Shown here: piece after piece, positions 8,252-16,981 of the stretch | Layout of the letters: every line of letters starts with the position of its first letter | Position numbering within the stretch: position 1 is the first letter of the stretch | Source: Dulcicalothrix desertica PCC 7102 | GTDB taxonomy: Bacteria; Cyanobacteriota; Cyanobacteriia; Cyanobacteriales; Nostocaceae | Assembly: GCF_003991905.1 (NCBI RefSeq) | Contig: NZ_RSCL01000018.1 | Coordinates: 1 to 64,000, forward strand | Reading direction: 5' to 3' | DNA length: 64,000 nt | Notes under the pieces: generated by a model | The model's database searches: none | What the model was told of the DNA's origin: nothing | What the model saw: the letters and a program-made list of their open reading frames with translations, nothing else | Position numbers and translations under genes: made by a program

Positions 8252-10561
8252 TTATTGCCATTCTCTGTCTTCAAGTTCACTAGTAGGTAACAATAAACTT
8301 GCTTCAATTTCCTGCTTGATAGCAGGTGTCACTTCACAATTGCTATTTAAGCAATCAAGCAGTAGCTGATTGGCGCCGTAGTAACGTTGCAGCACTTGTT
8401 GTTGCTCTTGGCTAAACTGCCAGCGGTGGCTAATATTACGATAATTAATGATTACCGTTTTTAACTGTTCAACCCAGACTTGGGAGTGTGTCTGCCACCA
8501 AACCTGAAATTTTTCTCGGTTTTGATTTGGATTCGGCAATTTCTGGCTAAGTTGTTGCAAGGCTTTATGAAGTCCGGCATCAAGAACAATACCCAAAATG
8601 TTCGAGAGAGCATCTCTACAGGCCTGTCCATAGGCAAAGTCCTGGCTGCTGTAGGTAGCACATTCCACCAGGTTATCTAACGCCGCATCCAGAAACATCC
8701 CCTGGTCAAGGGTGCAAGCAAGGGTAAAGTCAGAAGCGATGTGAGGAGTTTGGGCAAGGGCAAGGTAAAATGCACGGGCACTTGCAACCTTTGGTTGCTT
8801 AGGAGTAGTACTACATTTTTGGCTTGCCCACGTCAAGAATTCTTGTAGGTAAGGGTCTTGGGCGACTAGTGCATCAATGTGTTGCTTCATTAACTGTACT
8901 AAAGAGTCAGCACTCTTTAGCATAGCAGCGGTCAACAAGAATATTTCGCGCCAATGAGGATCACTGATGTGACTGACCAATCTTGCTAAAGCTTGCTCTA
9001 ATGCTTGTAGGTTATGGCTAGCAACAATTTTTCTAGCCGTGAAGTATTCGTGAAATGCTAGATAAGAGAAGGAGAAAATTCCCTCTGCCCGTTCTGTGAG
9101 TAGCCCATGTTGAGACTCTATCGCTTTCAACACCGCTTTACTTTCCAGTTGCAGTTCCTCTGGATCGGTTGGCATCTCAGGTAAATTACGAATATAGTCA
9201 CTAATGTATTGCTCAATAACGCGCTGCTCAAAGAAATATTGGCCCTCCTTAAAGGTTGCCGCTGCAATCTGACTAAACAACTTGAGCTTTTGTGGTAACA
9301 AAAACCCTCGATAAACGTTATCCCTTTCAACACCTCTAGCTTCATCCCATTTGCCTAAAAGAATATCTAGTCCTTGCTTGTAAAACTCAGTCCGCTTAGT
9401 TGGAAATTTTTCGTGACCGTCGAACACCCAACAGGCAAGATGCAGAAACAGGGGTGTGATAATAAGTTGCCGAAATTGCCAGTTTTCAGGTTCGTCCAGC
9501 TTCTGAATAAACTTAATAGACTGTGCTTGCCCATCTTGAGTGTTTGTTTTGGTAAATGCCACAAACCATTTTTTGGCAAAGCTAATGATTTGTTCTTGGG
9601 TAAATGGAGCAATTTCAACATCGGTAAAGCCTCGAAGCGCCAGTTTTCGAGCCGCCGTTCGACAGGTTGTTACAAACCTATTTTTGTGATATTTGTCCGA
9701 AAATCTGCGAATTTCTCTTAATACAGCATTACTTTCTTGATTAGTAACTTCATCCATGCCATCAAGCAACAGCAAAACTCTGCCTGCACCAAGTAGGGTT
9801 TCAATGATTGACGAGTCTTCTATTTTGGACGTGAGAAACTCCTGCGAGATATAGTTTAATAAGCTGAACTCACCGCGTCCCCGTAATTCTTCAGCAAAAT
9901 TTCTTAGTACGATGAAAACAGGAATCTGGTTTGCTGCGAAGGCGCCGAGGTTACACTGAATAGCGAGATGTTGCAAAAAGGTGGTTTTACCTGCCCCAGT
10001 TTTACCCAGCACCCTGAGTTTGGAGAAGGTTTCGACTGCCCGCGTACCTGGTATTTGCTTCTGGTCAATCTCACCTTTGCCAAAGCGGTCAAATTCCTCG
10101 ATATTAAAATTTTGTAGTTCAGATATTTCTAACCACTGTTGGCTAGCAATTTCCTCCAAAATATTGACATCAATATATATGTCATCTATCGCAACCGGAT
10201 GACCGATATCTAGCAACTGCAAGATACCACACTGGTCTTGAATTATTTTCTGGCGTTTTGAGCGCACTTGTTGCACCAAGACATCAATATCTGAGACAGG
10301 AGTCTGAGGGACTTCTCCAGGATGGGACAATTTGGCAGGGGGATCAACAGCTATATCCTGCCAATTCAATTCCAATATTGAACAAATTTCTATAAATATA
10401 TGACGCTCGACCGGGCGCCCAGAGAAAAACCGCCAAATGGGTTGTCTAGTCTTCAAACCAACTTCCCATGCTAAATTATCCTGAGTCCACCCCTTACTAG
10501 CAAACGCTCTTTTAGCGTGTTGAATTCCAATGTGTGATGCTTGGAGTGAGCGTTTGACCAT
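8252..10561 (-). CDS. HTH-NACHT NTPase, candidate bacterial NLR-like defence protein (copy 1)
   Basis: Large signalling NTPase. After an N-terminal helix-turn-helix-like domain (about 10-70, GWTQDNLAWEVGLKTRQPIW), a linker carries the conserved IYIDVNILEEI. A NACHT module follows, with P-loop GKTGAGKTT (about 189-197 counted from the upstream TTG) and Walker B LLLLDGMDEV (about 266-275). The rest is a long helical region with FSYLAFHEYFTAR, typical of NACHT/STAND proteins. Some bacterial NACHT proteins are reported to act in anti-phage defence; this role is inferred here. I start at the ATG at 10561 because MVKRSLQAS aligns with the start of the paralogue at 56301; an in-frame TTG lies 9 bp upstream. 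No separate effector domain is evident. Confidence 0.8.
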   Translation of the reverse strand: MVKRSLQASHIGIQHAKRAFASKGWTQDNLAWEVGLKTRQPIWRFFSGRPVERHIFIEICSILELNWQDIAVDPPAKLSHPGEVPQTPVSDIDVLVQQVRSKRQKIIQDQCGILQLLDIGHPVAIDDIYIDVNILEEIASQQWLEISELQNFNIEEFDRFGKGEIDQKQIPGTRAVETFSKLRVLGKTGAGKTTFLQHLAIQCNLGAFAANQIPVFIVLRNFAEELRGRGEFSLLNYISQEFLTSKIEDSSIIETLLGAGRVLLLLDGMDEVTNQESNAVLREIRRFSDKYHKNRFVTTCRTAARKLALRGFTDVEIAPFTQEQIISFAKKWFVAFTKTNTQDGQAQSIKFIQKLDEPENWQFRQLIITPLFLHLACWVFDGHEKFPTKRTEFYKQGLDILLGKWDEARGVERDNVYRGFLLPQKLKLFSQIAAATFKEGQYFFEQRVIEQYISDYIRNLPEMPTDPEELQLESKAVLKAIESQHGLLTERAEGIFSFSYLAFHEYFTARKIVASHNLQALEQALARLVSHISDPHWREIFLLTAAMLKSADSLVQLMKQHIDALVAQDPYLQEFLTWASQKCSTTPKQPKVASARAFYLALAQTPHIASDFTLACTLDQGMFLDAALDNLVECATYSSQDFAYGQACRDALSNILGIVLDAGLHKALQQLSQKLPNPNQNREKFQVWWQTHSQVWVEQLKTVIINYRNISHRWQFSQEQQQVLQRYYGANQLLLDCLNSNCEVTPAIKQEIEASLLLPTSELEDREWQ

Positions 10562-11133
10562 AACATACAAAACTCATAATAAAAGCTTTTAACTTAAATT
10601 TTTATTAAAACTATAGATTTTATAGACTTTTTGATGTTATTGAAAATCCGCTCAATTTAAATCATACAAAAGTAATAGATCCATTCTAATTTCATCCAAA
10701 TCAAACCATCCACAATTGAACTGTACTGATAATTCGAGGTACAGGCAGGAATACATTCTGTCTGAATACCCTATGGAGATTAACTTTTAAGCTTCTATGT
10801 ATAAGTTAACGCTTATAAATGACAAGTAGTATTGAGATATTATTAATTTTTATAAACTTTTGTAATAAAATCAACCAATATCACTTTATTTCATACTCTT
10901 TATACTATTCTAAGCTTTGCCAAGACTTGATCTCAAACACCCATCTGTCATGCTGGAGGAGTATAAATTCATAGTTTCTCTATAAACACTGGTTAGCTCT
11001 TTAGAGCGACGACAGTAAATAATAATCTTATTACGATAAATATAAGAGAGCAATATTATAAAAAGTTAAAAATTTCAAATGAAGTTTTTATAGTAATACT
11101 TGCTACGTCTCAACCTGATTTAAAAACTTACAT
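10562..11133. other. Divergent intergenic region
   Basis: About 570 bp, strongly AT-rich, between the divergent NACHT and desaturase genes, so it must contain both promoters. I recognise no small gene, repeat or clear operator here. Confidence 0.4.
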
Positions 11134-12018
11134 ATGTTATCAAAACAAGAACATAAAATAGATATTATAGGTAATATTCCTTTTATCTCAATTCATATTA
11201 TCAGCCTATTAATATTTTGGGTTGGTTTTAGTTGGGTTGCCCTTATTACATGTCTTAGCCTGTGGGTAATACGAATGTTTGGAATCACAGCAGGATACCA
11301 CCGTTATTTTTCACATCGGGCTTATAAAACAACACGTTGGTTTCAGTTTATTCTTGCTGTTTTAGGCAGTTCCTCAGCTCAGTTAGGTCCACTCTGGTGG
11401 GCAGCACGTCATCGTCATCACCACCGCTTTGCAGATACAGAACAGGATGTCCATTCCCCCATTATCAATGGTTTCTGGTGGTCGCACGTAGGCTGGGTGA
11501 TGTGTCCTAAATATTCTAAAACAGACGAACAGCAAGTGCGAGATTTAGCAAAATATCCAGAATTGAAGTGGTTAAACCGTTTTCATATAACTGTTCCCAT
11601 CGGGCTAGCAGTCATTGTAACTGTAATTGGTATTTTGTTCCAATTATATGTTCCTCAGCTAAAAACAACTGCTTTACAGATGCTTGTATGGGGATTTTGT
11701 CTAAGTACTTTGCTGCTTTATCACACGACTTTTACAATTAACTCACTGGCTCACATCTTTGGTTATCGTAGTTTTAACACAACAGACAGTAGTCGCAATA
11801 ATTGGTTTTTAGCTCTCATAACTCTCGGTGAAGGTTGGCATAATAATCATCATTATTATCCTGCTTCAGAACGACAAGGCTTTTACTGGTGGGAAATAGA
11901 TGTTACCCATTACATCCTTAAACTACTTTCATGGCTAAGAATCGTTTGGGATTTAAAAACCCCTCCCAGAAAAGTCTATGACCTCAAAGCTATTAAAAAT
12001 ACTGAGTACTATCTTTAG
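11134..12018 (+). CDS. Fatty-acid (acyl) desaturase
   Basis: Membrane di-iron desaturase that introduces a cis double bond into an acyl chain. All three histidine boxes are visible: H56RYFSH61, H93RHHH97 and H236NNHH240, with hydrophobic segments at about 15-50, 70-90, 150-172 and 185-205. Length (294) fits the delta-9 family. The surrounding sequence (GITAGYHRYFSHRAYKT, QLGPLWWAARHRHHHRFAD) seems closer to the acyl-CoA desaturase-like branch than to canonical cyanobacterial DesC, so I do not assign a symbol. It stands alone, divergent from the NACHT gene. Regiospecificity cannot be read from the sequence. Confidence 0.85.
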   Translation: MLSKQEHKIDIIGNIPFISIHIISLLIFWVGFSWVALITCLSLWVIRMFGITAGYHRYFSHRAYKTTRWFQFILAVLGSSSAQLGPLWWAARHRHHHRFADTEQDVHSPIINGFWWSHVGWVMCPKYSKTDEQQVRDLAKYPELKWLNRFHITVPIGLAVIVTVIGILFQLYVPQLKTTALQMLVWGFCLSTLLLYHTTFTINSLAHIFGYRSFNTTDSSRNNWFLALITLGEGWHNNHHYYPASERQGFYWWEIDVTHYILKLLSWLRIVWDLKTPPRKVYDLKAIKNTEYYL

Positions 12019-12302
12019 GAATTCTCACACTTTTCCCCCTTACCCTCTTTGAATAACGTGTTTTGCTACCAAAAGCAAACATGGTTTCACTGCTGTACCT
12101 TTGGATGTTTTAGTTCTAACTTATACAAATTATACGTTTTCAAACGCTTGCTAAAACATGATTTCTAAGAGAATGTTTGAAAAGTCAGACAAGGTATAAA
12201 TTGTCCCAAGATTAAAGCATATACTGAGATGCTACCCTCCGGGAAAACTGTGTTAACGTCCACGACTCATGACACAAAACAACACTTTTCAAACAACCTC
12301 TA

Positions 12303-12406
12303 ATATCATGTCCGGTTGATTACCCATAATTACCCGTTTCGGTAGAGACGCGATTAATCGCGTCTCTACAATGATTTTATTATGGTTACGTTACCGGACA
12401 TGATAT
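12303..12406. repeat. MITE-like element, 14-bp terminal inverted repeats
   Basis: The ends ATATCATGTCCGGT (12303-12316) and ACCGGACATGATAT (12393-12406) are perfect inverted repeats of each other. Inside lies a perfect 28-bp palindrome (12342-12369) with arm GTAGAGACGCGATT. No coding capacity. The structure fits a non-autonomous miniature transposable element. No target-site duplication could be defined beyond a possible TA. Confidence 0.75.
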
Positions 12407-12641
12407 AACAGCGAGGTGCTGAGGCGCCTTGCTTTTCCGTAGTTATATAGAGGCATTTTATACATAGTAAGTCTGAACATCTTATACATCATTTTTTATT
12501 ATATTTTGCAATAAACATTGCAATTTTGTAATAATAGTGTTAAATTTAATTTATAGCAAAAAGCAAACCAAAAAGTAAAACTTATCAAAAGTTTAGTAAT
12601 TGAAGAATTCGGTAGGCTGAACGACTACGCTATTGAATCTT

Positions 12642-12752
12642 TGCAGGACTTACGCATTTTTACGAAAAACTGTCATTCTTCGTTTCGCTAGCGAAGCAAA
12701 GAATCTCCGAGATACTTCGCTACACTCCGTTTCGCTCAGTATGACATTCTGG
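12642..12752. repeat. Probable dispersed repeat, TGTCATTCT / ATGACATTCT ends
   Basis: Contains GTCATTCTTCGTTTCG, CGAAGCAAAGAATCTC and CGCTCAGTATGACATTCT, in a pattern of partly inverted GTCATTC / GAAGC motifs. This is the general look of short dispersed elements in filamentous cyanobacteria. Only one copy is seen in the window, so the call is tentative. Confidence 0.4.
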
Positions 12753-12908
12753 ACTTTCTTGTTCCGACCTTTCTAAACGTAATTAAATTATACCTATAGT
12801 ACGTATAGCAAAGAATTCAAATGAACAGCGAAGCACTTAACTATAAAACATAGCGAGTGCAGCATCGAGCTAACAGTTTTTATACTAATTAATTTACATT
12901 AGGCAAAT

Positions 12909-13106
12909 ATGGATCAAGCTACCAAACTAACTTTAGAGCAAGAATTTAGTCTTAGAAACTTTAGCGACAAAGTGCAGGAAATGTCCCGCGAACAAGCTCA
13001 AGAGTTCTTGGTTATGCAGTATAAGCATATGATGATTCGGGAAACGATGTTTCAAAATCTTTTAAAACAAGAGTGGAAATTAGATATGAATTTCGCCTCT
13101 TTGTAA
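12909..13106 (+). CDS. nblA: NblA, phycobilisome degradation adaptor
   Basis: Small adaptor protein that binds phycobiliproteins and delivers them to Clp protease, driving phycobilisome breakdown under nutrient or light stress. The 65 residues match the family: LTLEQEFSLRNF at the N-terminus, then SREQAQEFLVMQYKHMMIRETMF, then LLKQEW. Length is typical (about 55-65). It lies 108 bp upstream of an allophycocyanin alpha paralogue in the same orientation, so the adaptor and a possible target are neighbours. AGGCAAAT precedes the ATG as a weak ribosome-binding site. Confidence 0.93.
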   Translation: MDQATKLTLEQEFSLRNFSDKVQEMSREQAQEFLVMQYKHMMIRETMFQNLLKQEWKLDMNFASL

Positions 13107-13214
13107 TCTAAAATTGCGAAGCAATTGGTAGAAACTGCTTATCACAAAGCTTTCGATACACACAAGCTTAACCGTTTCAAATAGATATAATTCAAACCTT
13201 TTAGGAATTAAAAA

Positions 13215-13700
13215 ATGAGTATTATTACGAAGATGATTACGAATGCGGATGCTGAGGTTCGCTATTTTACTCCTGGAGAAATTGAGCAGATCAAAATCTT
13301 TGTTAAAAGTGGTGAGCGCCGTCTACTTTTAGTCCAGGCTTTAACTCAGGGTCGCGACCGCATTATTAAACAAGCTGCAAGCGAATTGTTCCAGAGGCGC
13401 CCAAGTCTTGTTTCTCCAGGTGGGAATGCTTACGGCAGCGAGATGACTGCCACCTGCCTACGGGATATGGATTACTACCTCCGCTTGATTACTTACAGTG
13501 TTGCGGTTGGAGATGTTACACCAATTGAAGAGATTGGAGTCATTGGTGTTCGTCAAATGTACAGATCTCTCGGTACCCCAATTGAGGGCGTTGCTGAAGG
13601 TGTCCGTGCTATGAAGAACATTGCCAGCTCGCTGTTGTCTTCCGAAGATGCTAGCGAAGTAGGAACTTACTTCGACTACCTAATTAATGCTCTCAATTAG
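13215..13700 (+). CDS. Allophycocyanin alpha subunit paralogue
   Basis: Phycobiliprotein of the allophycocyanin alpha (ApcA) type, 161 residues. Signature segments are present: [47 protein letters not shown] with the bilin-binding cysteine in TATCLRD, and [10 protein letters not shown] near the end. It departs from usual core ApcA at several conserved positions (for example ALTQGRDRI and a YRSLGTP segment). There is no apcB partner, so it is probably a second, conditionally used copy (apcA2-like) rather than the main core subunit. A clear terminator follows. It could alternatively be a far-red or stress-specific variant, but no accompanying genes of such clusters are present. Confidence 0.88.
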   Translation: MSIITKMITNADAEVRYFTPGEIEQIKIFVKSGERRLLLVQALTQGRDRIIKQAASELFQRRPSLVSPGGNAYGSEMTATCLRDMDYYLRLITYSVAVGDVTPIEEIGVIGVRQMYRSLGTPIEGVAEGVRAMKNIASSLLSSEDASEVGTYFDYLINALN

Positions 13701-13742
13701 GCAGACAACAGCCATGACTTGAAAAACCTACATAACCTTCTG

Positions 13743-13769
13743 AACCCAGTGAAATATCTGGGTTTTTTT
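13743..13769 (+). terminator. Rho-independent terminator
   Basis: AACCCAG (13743-13749) pairs with CTGGGTT (13758-13764), followed by a run of T. It lies 43 bp after the stop of the allophycocyanin alpha paralogue and ends the nblA/apcA-like unit. Confidence 0.85.
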
Positions 13770-13871
13770 GTATTCATCACATCAAGCTGGGTAAGCGCCA
13801 TTTTAGACACATAAAATCTGTAATATTACTCAATGTTTCGCAACAATTGGGGATGATTATTAAGAATATTA

Positions 13872-13905
13872 TCCTCACAAGTTCCTCAAATTATCTGCGT
13901 ATAAA
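13872..13905 (+). promoter_or_regulatory. TCCTCA direct-repeat promoter, site 1 (nitroreductase)
   Basis: TCCTCA at 13872 and 13883 (11 bp apart, separated by CAAGT), then an 11-nt spacer and TATAAA at 13900-13905. It lies 68 nt upstream of the nitroreductase ATG. This is a perfect-consensus member of the ten-site family described in the findings. Confidence 0.7.
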
Positions 13906-13956
13906 CAGAGTTGTGAAGCGGATGAGCGATTATAAGTTAGTAATGGGGACTTCAAA

Positions 13957-14991
13957 ATGTTTATGAGAACTGATATTTGGAATGTCCAAGAAACAGATTT
14001 TCCTGCAACTGGAACACCAGAGGAAAAACTCAAGTTTATTTTGAACTACGCAATATTGGCGCCTTCAAGTCACAATACCCAACCGTGGTGCTTTAAAATT
14101 GATTCAGGCGCCATATACCTACTTGCTGACCGCACTCGTGGTTTACCCGTTGCAGACCCAGATGGTCGGGAATTGATAATCAGTTGCGGAGCAGCGCTTT
14201 TTAACTTACGTATAGCCTTGCATCACTTTGGCTACACAGGTAAAATTAAGACTTTTCCTGACCCCACAAATCCAGATTTGCTAGCTTGTATCGAATTGGG
14301 TCATTCATCAGGGGAAACTACTGACGGAAAGTTACTGTTCCAAGCAATTAAAAAAAGACATACAAACAGACACGATTATCAAGATTGGAATGTTCCAGAA
14401 ACACTGCTTAAAACTTTGCAGAAAGATGCAATATCTGAAGGTGCTAATTTACAAATTGTCAAAGGTGACATTCTGCGTGCTACCGTTACAGAGTTAATTG
14501 CACAAGGCGACCACTTGCAAATGGCAGACCCAAATTTTCGTAACGAATTAGCAACTTGGGTGCGTCCTAGTACCAGCAAAAGTCATGATGGTCTTCCAAT
14601 TTATACTCATGGTATAGATGAACACTTTGAATTTGCTACGCCCTTGTTTGCTTTTGTCTTACGAACTCTGGATATGGGTTATTCAATTGCAGAACGTAGT
14701 CGGAAACTTTTAGAATGCTCACCTGCGATTGTAATTTTAACTACAGAATCTGATAAACCTGCCGATTGGCTAGCAGCTGGGCAAGCACTAGAACGGGTGT
14801 TATTAAGGGCACAAGTAGTTAAATTATTTGCATCTTTTTTGAATCAACCAGTTCAAGTACCAGAATTAAGAAGTCAACTGAGCAAGCTTCTTGGTGATAA
14901 AGGCTATCCACAAATTATGCTCCGTTTAGGGTTTGGGTTAGAAACGAAGCCAACACCAAGGCGAACAGTTGATGAGGTTGTATCTAATTGA
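13957..14991 (+). CDS. Acg-like nitroreductase-family flavoprotein
   Basis: Member of the nitroreductase superfamily of the Acg type, with a long duplicated-like fold (344 residues) rather than the short NfsB form. The hallmark LNYAILAPSSHNTQPWCF (about residues 29-46) is the FMN-contacting start of this group, and RHTNRHDY is also typical. In mycobacteria, Acg proteins are dormancy/hypoxia-induced and have been proposed to sequester or reduce flavin-linked substrates; a stress role is inferred here. GGGG 9 nt before the ATG at 13957 can serve as ribosome-binding site; a second ATG follows at 13963. The TCCTCA promoter directly upstream puts it first in the stress island. Confidence 0.82.
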   Translation: MFMRTDIWNVQETDFPATGTPEEKLKFILNYAILAPSSHNTQPWCFKIDSGAIYLLADRTRGLPVADPDGRELIISCGAALFNLRIALHHFGYTGKIKTFPDPTNPDLLACIELGHSSGETTDGKLLFQAIKKRHTNRHDYQDWNVPETLLKTLQKDAISEGANLQIVKGDILRATVTELIAQGDHLQMADPNFRNELATWVRPSTSKSHDGLPIYTHGIDEHFEFATPLFAFVLRTLDMGYSIAERSRKLLECSPAIVILTTESDKPADWLAAGQALERVLLRAQVVKLFASFLNQPVQVPELRSQLSKLLGDKGYPQIMLRLGFGLETKPTPRRTVDEVVSN

Positions 14992-15066
14992 AAAAATAAG
15001 CATAAAGCAAAGCCTTACCCTGCAACAGCAGTAATTACAGCACATCTTCAAAGTGAGGTATCTGTT

Positions 15067-15258
15067 ATGAAAAAAGAAGCGATGGATTCTTTAGAAGTAT
15101 TAGTTGATAAGTTTACATTAAGCGCCATTTTAGAGTTGCTAGAGCGAATATGCCATAAAAAGGCAGAAAACCTCAGAAATAATTGGGAAGACGAGACTTT
15201 GGCAAAATTATGGGAGAAAGCTGCAAGACAAATTGAACAAATAAATGTTGATATCTAG
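15067..15258 (+). CDS. Small conserved-looking acidic helical protein
   Basis: A 63-residue, mostly helical protein: DSLEVLVDKFTLSAILELLE, then ERICHKKAENLRNNW and a second amphipathic helix. I have a general recollection of similar small cyanobacterial proteins with an HKKAEHLR-type core but know no function. GAGG lies 8 nt before the ATG, a good ribosome-binding site. It follows the nitroreductase gene by 75 bp on the same strand and may share its TCCTCA promoter. Confidence 0.65.
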   Translation: MKKEAMDSLEVLVDKFTLSAILELLERICHKKAENLRNNWEDETLAKLWEKAARQIEQINVDI

Positions 15259-15286
15259 CTAAAAACAACACCATTCGCAGCAACGA

Positions 15287-15303
15287 GTTTCACAAGTTCC
15301 TCA
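15287..15303 (+). promoter_or_regulatory. TCCTCA direct-repeat site 2 (degenerate)
   Basis: GTTTCA-CAAGT-TCCTCA: the second half is perfect and the first half is degenerate. It lies 63 nt upstream of the start chosen for the DUF6544-like gene. No TANNNT is found at the standard spacing, so this is the weakest member of the family. Confidence 0.45.
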
Positions 15304-15366
15304 AATTAAGTAGTTGGGTGGTAAGGCTAAATGTATACAGAATATAAAAATAGAGGGGTCAGAAAA

Positions 15367-16200
15367 ATGATAGTCAAAATTCTACTTAGTATTGGTGTAT
15401 TGCTAGCAAGCGCATTCCTCACTTTAGGTATTGTGCAAGTAAGGAACGACCAAGAAGTTAGTCGAATTTGGCAAGCACTTTCAACTTCACCTGACTTAAA
15501 AAATAATTTTACTAAAGAAATGGTTGCAGAATTACCCGCTCCCGTACAACGTTATTTTTTGCATTCCATTGCGCTAGGAACCCCTCTGGCTTCTGGAGTC
15601 AATCTAAAAATGAGTGGTAATTTTAGGCTTAGTCAAGACAAACCGTGGTTGCCAATGGTAGGTGAAGAGATTATTTCAGATAAAAAAGGATTTGTTTGGA
15701 AAGCAGCCATTGGTAGCCCTCTTTCACAAATGCGAGGAAGTGATTACTATATTAATGGTTTGGGTCGAATGCGGTTTTCGCTTTGGGGGTTAGTTCCCTT
15801 CGTAAATGTCCAAAATCCTGATACTAACCGCTCTGCAATTGGACGATTAGCTGGAGAAATGGTATGGCTACCTTCTGGTTTGCTACCACAGCGCAGTGTA
15901 AGTTGGAAGGCAATTGATGAGAACACTATTCAAGCTAGTTTAAAGATTGACGGTGAACCAGTAACGCTGACACTCTTTATAGACTCAAACGGTAAGCTGC
16001 TGAAGTTATCTTTCCCACGTTGGGGAGAACAGAAAGAAGATGGTACTTACACTTACATTCCCTTTGGTGGAGAAATTCAGCAAGAACAAACATTTGCAGG
16101 ATATACAATTCCATCCCAGGTTAGTTTGGGCTGGTGGTTTGCTCGATACCATTACTCAGAGTTTTTCCGTGCCACAATTGAGCAAGCCAAGTTTAACTAA
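15367..16200 (+). CDS. DUF6544-like protein with N-terminal membrane anchor
   Basis: Resembles the DUF6544 family of unknown function. From the chosen start the first 20 residues form a hydrophobic anchor or signal (MIVKILLSIGVLLASAFLTL). A domain follows with LPAPVQRYFLHS (about 46-57), GEEIISDKKGFVWKA, and a C-terminal GGEIQQEQTFAGYTIPSQ. It probably faces the periplasm. I prefer the ATG at 15367 over 15331 because GAGGGG lies just upstream and the signal segment then starts at residue 1. It lies behind a degenerate TCCTCA site. Confidence 0.65.
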   Translation: MIVKILLSIGVLLASAFLTLGIVQVRNDQEVSRIWQALSTSPDLKNNFTKEMVAELPAPVQRYFLHSIALGTPLASGVNLKMSGNFRLSQDKPWLPMVGEEIISDKKGFVWKAAIGSPLSQMRGSDYYINGLGRMRFSLWGLVPFVNVQNPDTNRSAIGRLAGEMVWLPSGLLPQRSVSWKAIDENTIQASLKIDGEPVTLTLFIDSNGKLLKLSFPRWGEQKEDGTYTYIPFGGEIQQEQTFAGYTIPSQVSLGWWFARYHYSEFFRATIEQAKFN

Positions 16201-16216
16201 ACAATCTAATAACTTA

Positions 16217-16630
16217 TTATTTGACCAAGGTAGGAGCAGTGATAATATGGGTTGTTATTTGTAGTGAGTGGATTAAAGTGTTATGAATTATGCAATTTTC
16301 AATTGCTTGCTGTAAGCCAAGTTTATGCTTTGTTTCCAAAGAGCAAGGTAGACTGACATCAACTTGGAAATTATCTAGATGCGCGACAGGTCTAATCGAT
16401 TTATCAGCATTCACCGTAATGCTAAGACCCGAAGAATCAATGTTTCTGCTTTGCAAATATTTAACTCCATACAAACCAATACAACTACCAAGTGACGCCA
16501 ATAACCACTCTGGTGGAGTCATTCCCTTATCTTCACCACCATTTTCTTCTGGTTGGTCGCCAATTATATAATGATTTCTAGCTGTCGCTTTGAACTGTAG
16601 CTGACCTTCATAATTAATTTTAACTTGCAT
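16217..16630 (-). CDS. OsmC-family peroxiredoxin-like protein
   Basis: OsmC/Ohr-fold protein, expected to detoxify organic hydroperoxides or act in osmotic/oxidative stress. Visible features are the start QVKINYEGQLQFKATARNH, the segment TPPEWLLASLGSCIGLY with the first conserved cysteine, and AIENCIIHNTL with the second. I start at the ATG at 16630, which has GGAGGG 4 nt upstream and gives 137 residues, the usual family length. The longer frame (to 16675) would begin at a TTG with no support. It ends 17 bp from the convergent DUF6544-like gene. A TCCTCA promoter lies 117 nt upstream. Confidence 0.88.
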   Translation of the reverse strand: MQVKINYEGQLQFKATARNHYIIGDQPEENGGEDKGMTPPEWLLASLGSCIGLYGVKYLQSRNIDSSGLSITVNADKSIRPVAHLDNFQVDVSLPCSLETKHKLGLQQAIENCIIHNTLIHSLQITTHIITAPTLVK

Positions 16631-16729
16631 AAAACCCTCCAAATAATTATTAATGAAGGAAATCGTAAGCAGCAATAAGCTAGCGTTGCAGGGATTATAG
16701 AGTATAAGCTTTACTTACCCCTACTTTGA

Positions 16730-16763
16730 GTTATAGGCAAATATTTTGAGGAACTTGTGAGGA
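16730..16763 (-). promoter_or_regulatory. TCCTCA direct-repeat promoter, site 3 (osmC)
   Basis: On the minus strand: TCCTCA-CAAGT-TCCTCA (16763 to 16747), an 11-nt spacer, then TATAAC (16735 to 16730). It drives the OsmC gene 100 nt downstream. Confidence 0.7.
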
Positions 16764-16788
16764 AAGTTAGATTCGGGATAGAAAGATT

Positions 16789-16880
16789 GGCAACGGATGA
16801 TGAACGGATGTAACGGATAAGTGATTTTAAATAATTAGACTCTGCTTATAACCAAAAACTCATCCGTTGTATCCGTTGCA
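16789..16880. repeat. Dispersed ATCCGTTGC repeat, copy 3 (long hairpin form)
   Basis: Left arm GGCAACGGATGATGAACGG followed by TGTAACGGATAAG. After a central segment of about 35 bp, the right arm reads CATCCGTTGTATCCGTTGC. The left arm is the reverse complement of the right half of copy 2, so copies share an inverted-repeat design. It lies between the osmC and uspA promoters. Confidence 0.75.
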
Positions 16881-16929
16881 AAAAAAGCTGAGATTGAAAA
16901 AGTATCAATTTATTGCAAAAATGTAACAT

Positions 16930-16962
16930 TGAGGGGTTTGTGAGGGAAAATAGAATTATAAT
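16930..16962 (+). promoter_or_regulatory. TGAGGG direct-repeat site 4 (uspA), inverted orientation
   Basis: TGAGGG at 16930 and 16941, again 11 bp apart, is the family motif in reverse orientation (minus strand CCCTCA-CAAAC-CCCTCA). A perfect TATAAT sits at 16957-16962, 10 nt after it. The uspA ATG is at 16982, giving a short leader of about 13 nt if this -10 is used. Confidence 0.55.
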
Positions 16963-16981
16963 CAAGTAGCGAAAAAATATC

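Larger units (their letters stand above)
12019..12908. other. Long intergenic region with repeats
   Basis: About 890 bp without a recognisable gene. It holds a MITE-like element (12303-12406) and a second dispersed-type repeat (about 12642-12752). It ends in the promoter region of nblA, where TATACT at 12881-12886 is a plausible -10 box. No NtcA-type GTA-N8-TAC site was evident close to it. Confidence 0.5.

Noticed and set aside
13215-13700. Far-red light photoacclimation gene
   Set aside because: The allophycocyanin paralogue could in principle be such a variant, but no other genes of that cluster (RfpABC, special PsbA or PsaA) are in the window.
16789-16880. CRISPR-like array or direct-repeat/spacer structure
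   Set aside because: The ATCCGTT units are 9 bp with hardly any spacers and inverted arms; no cas gene is present.
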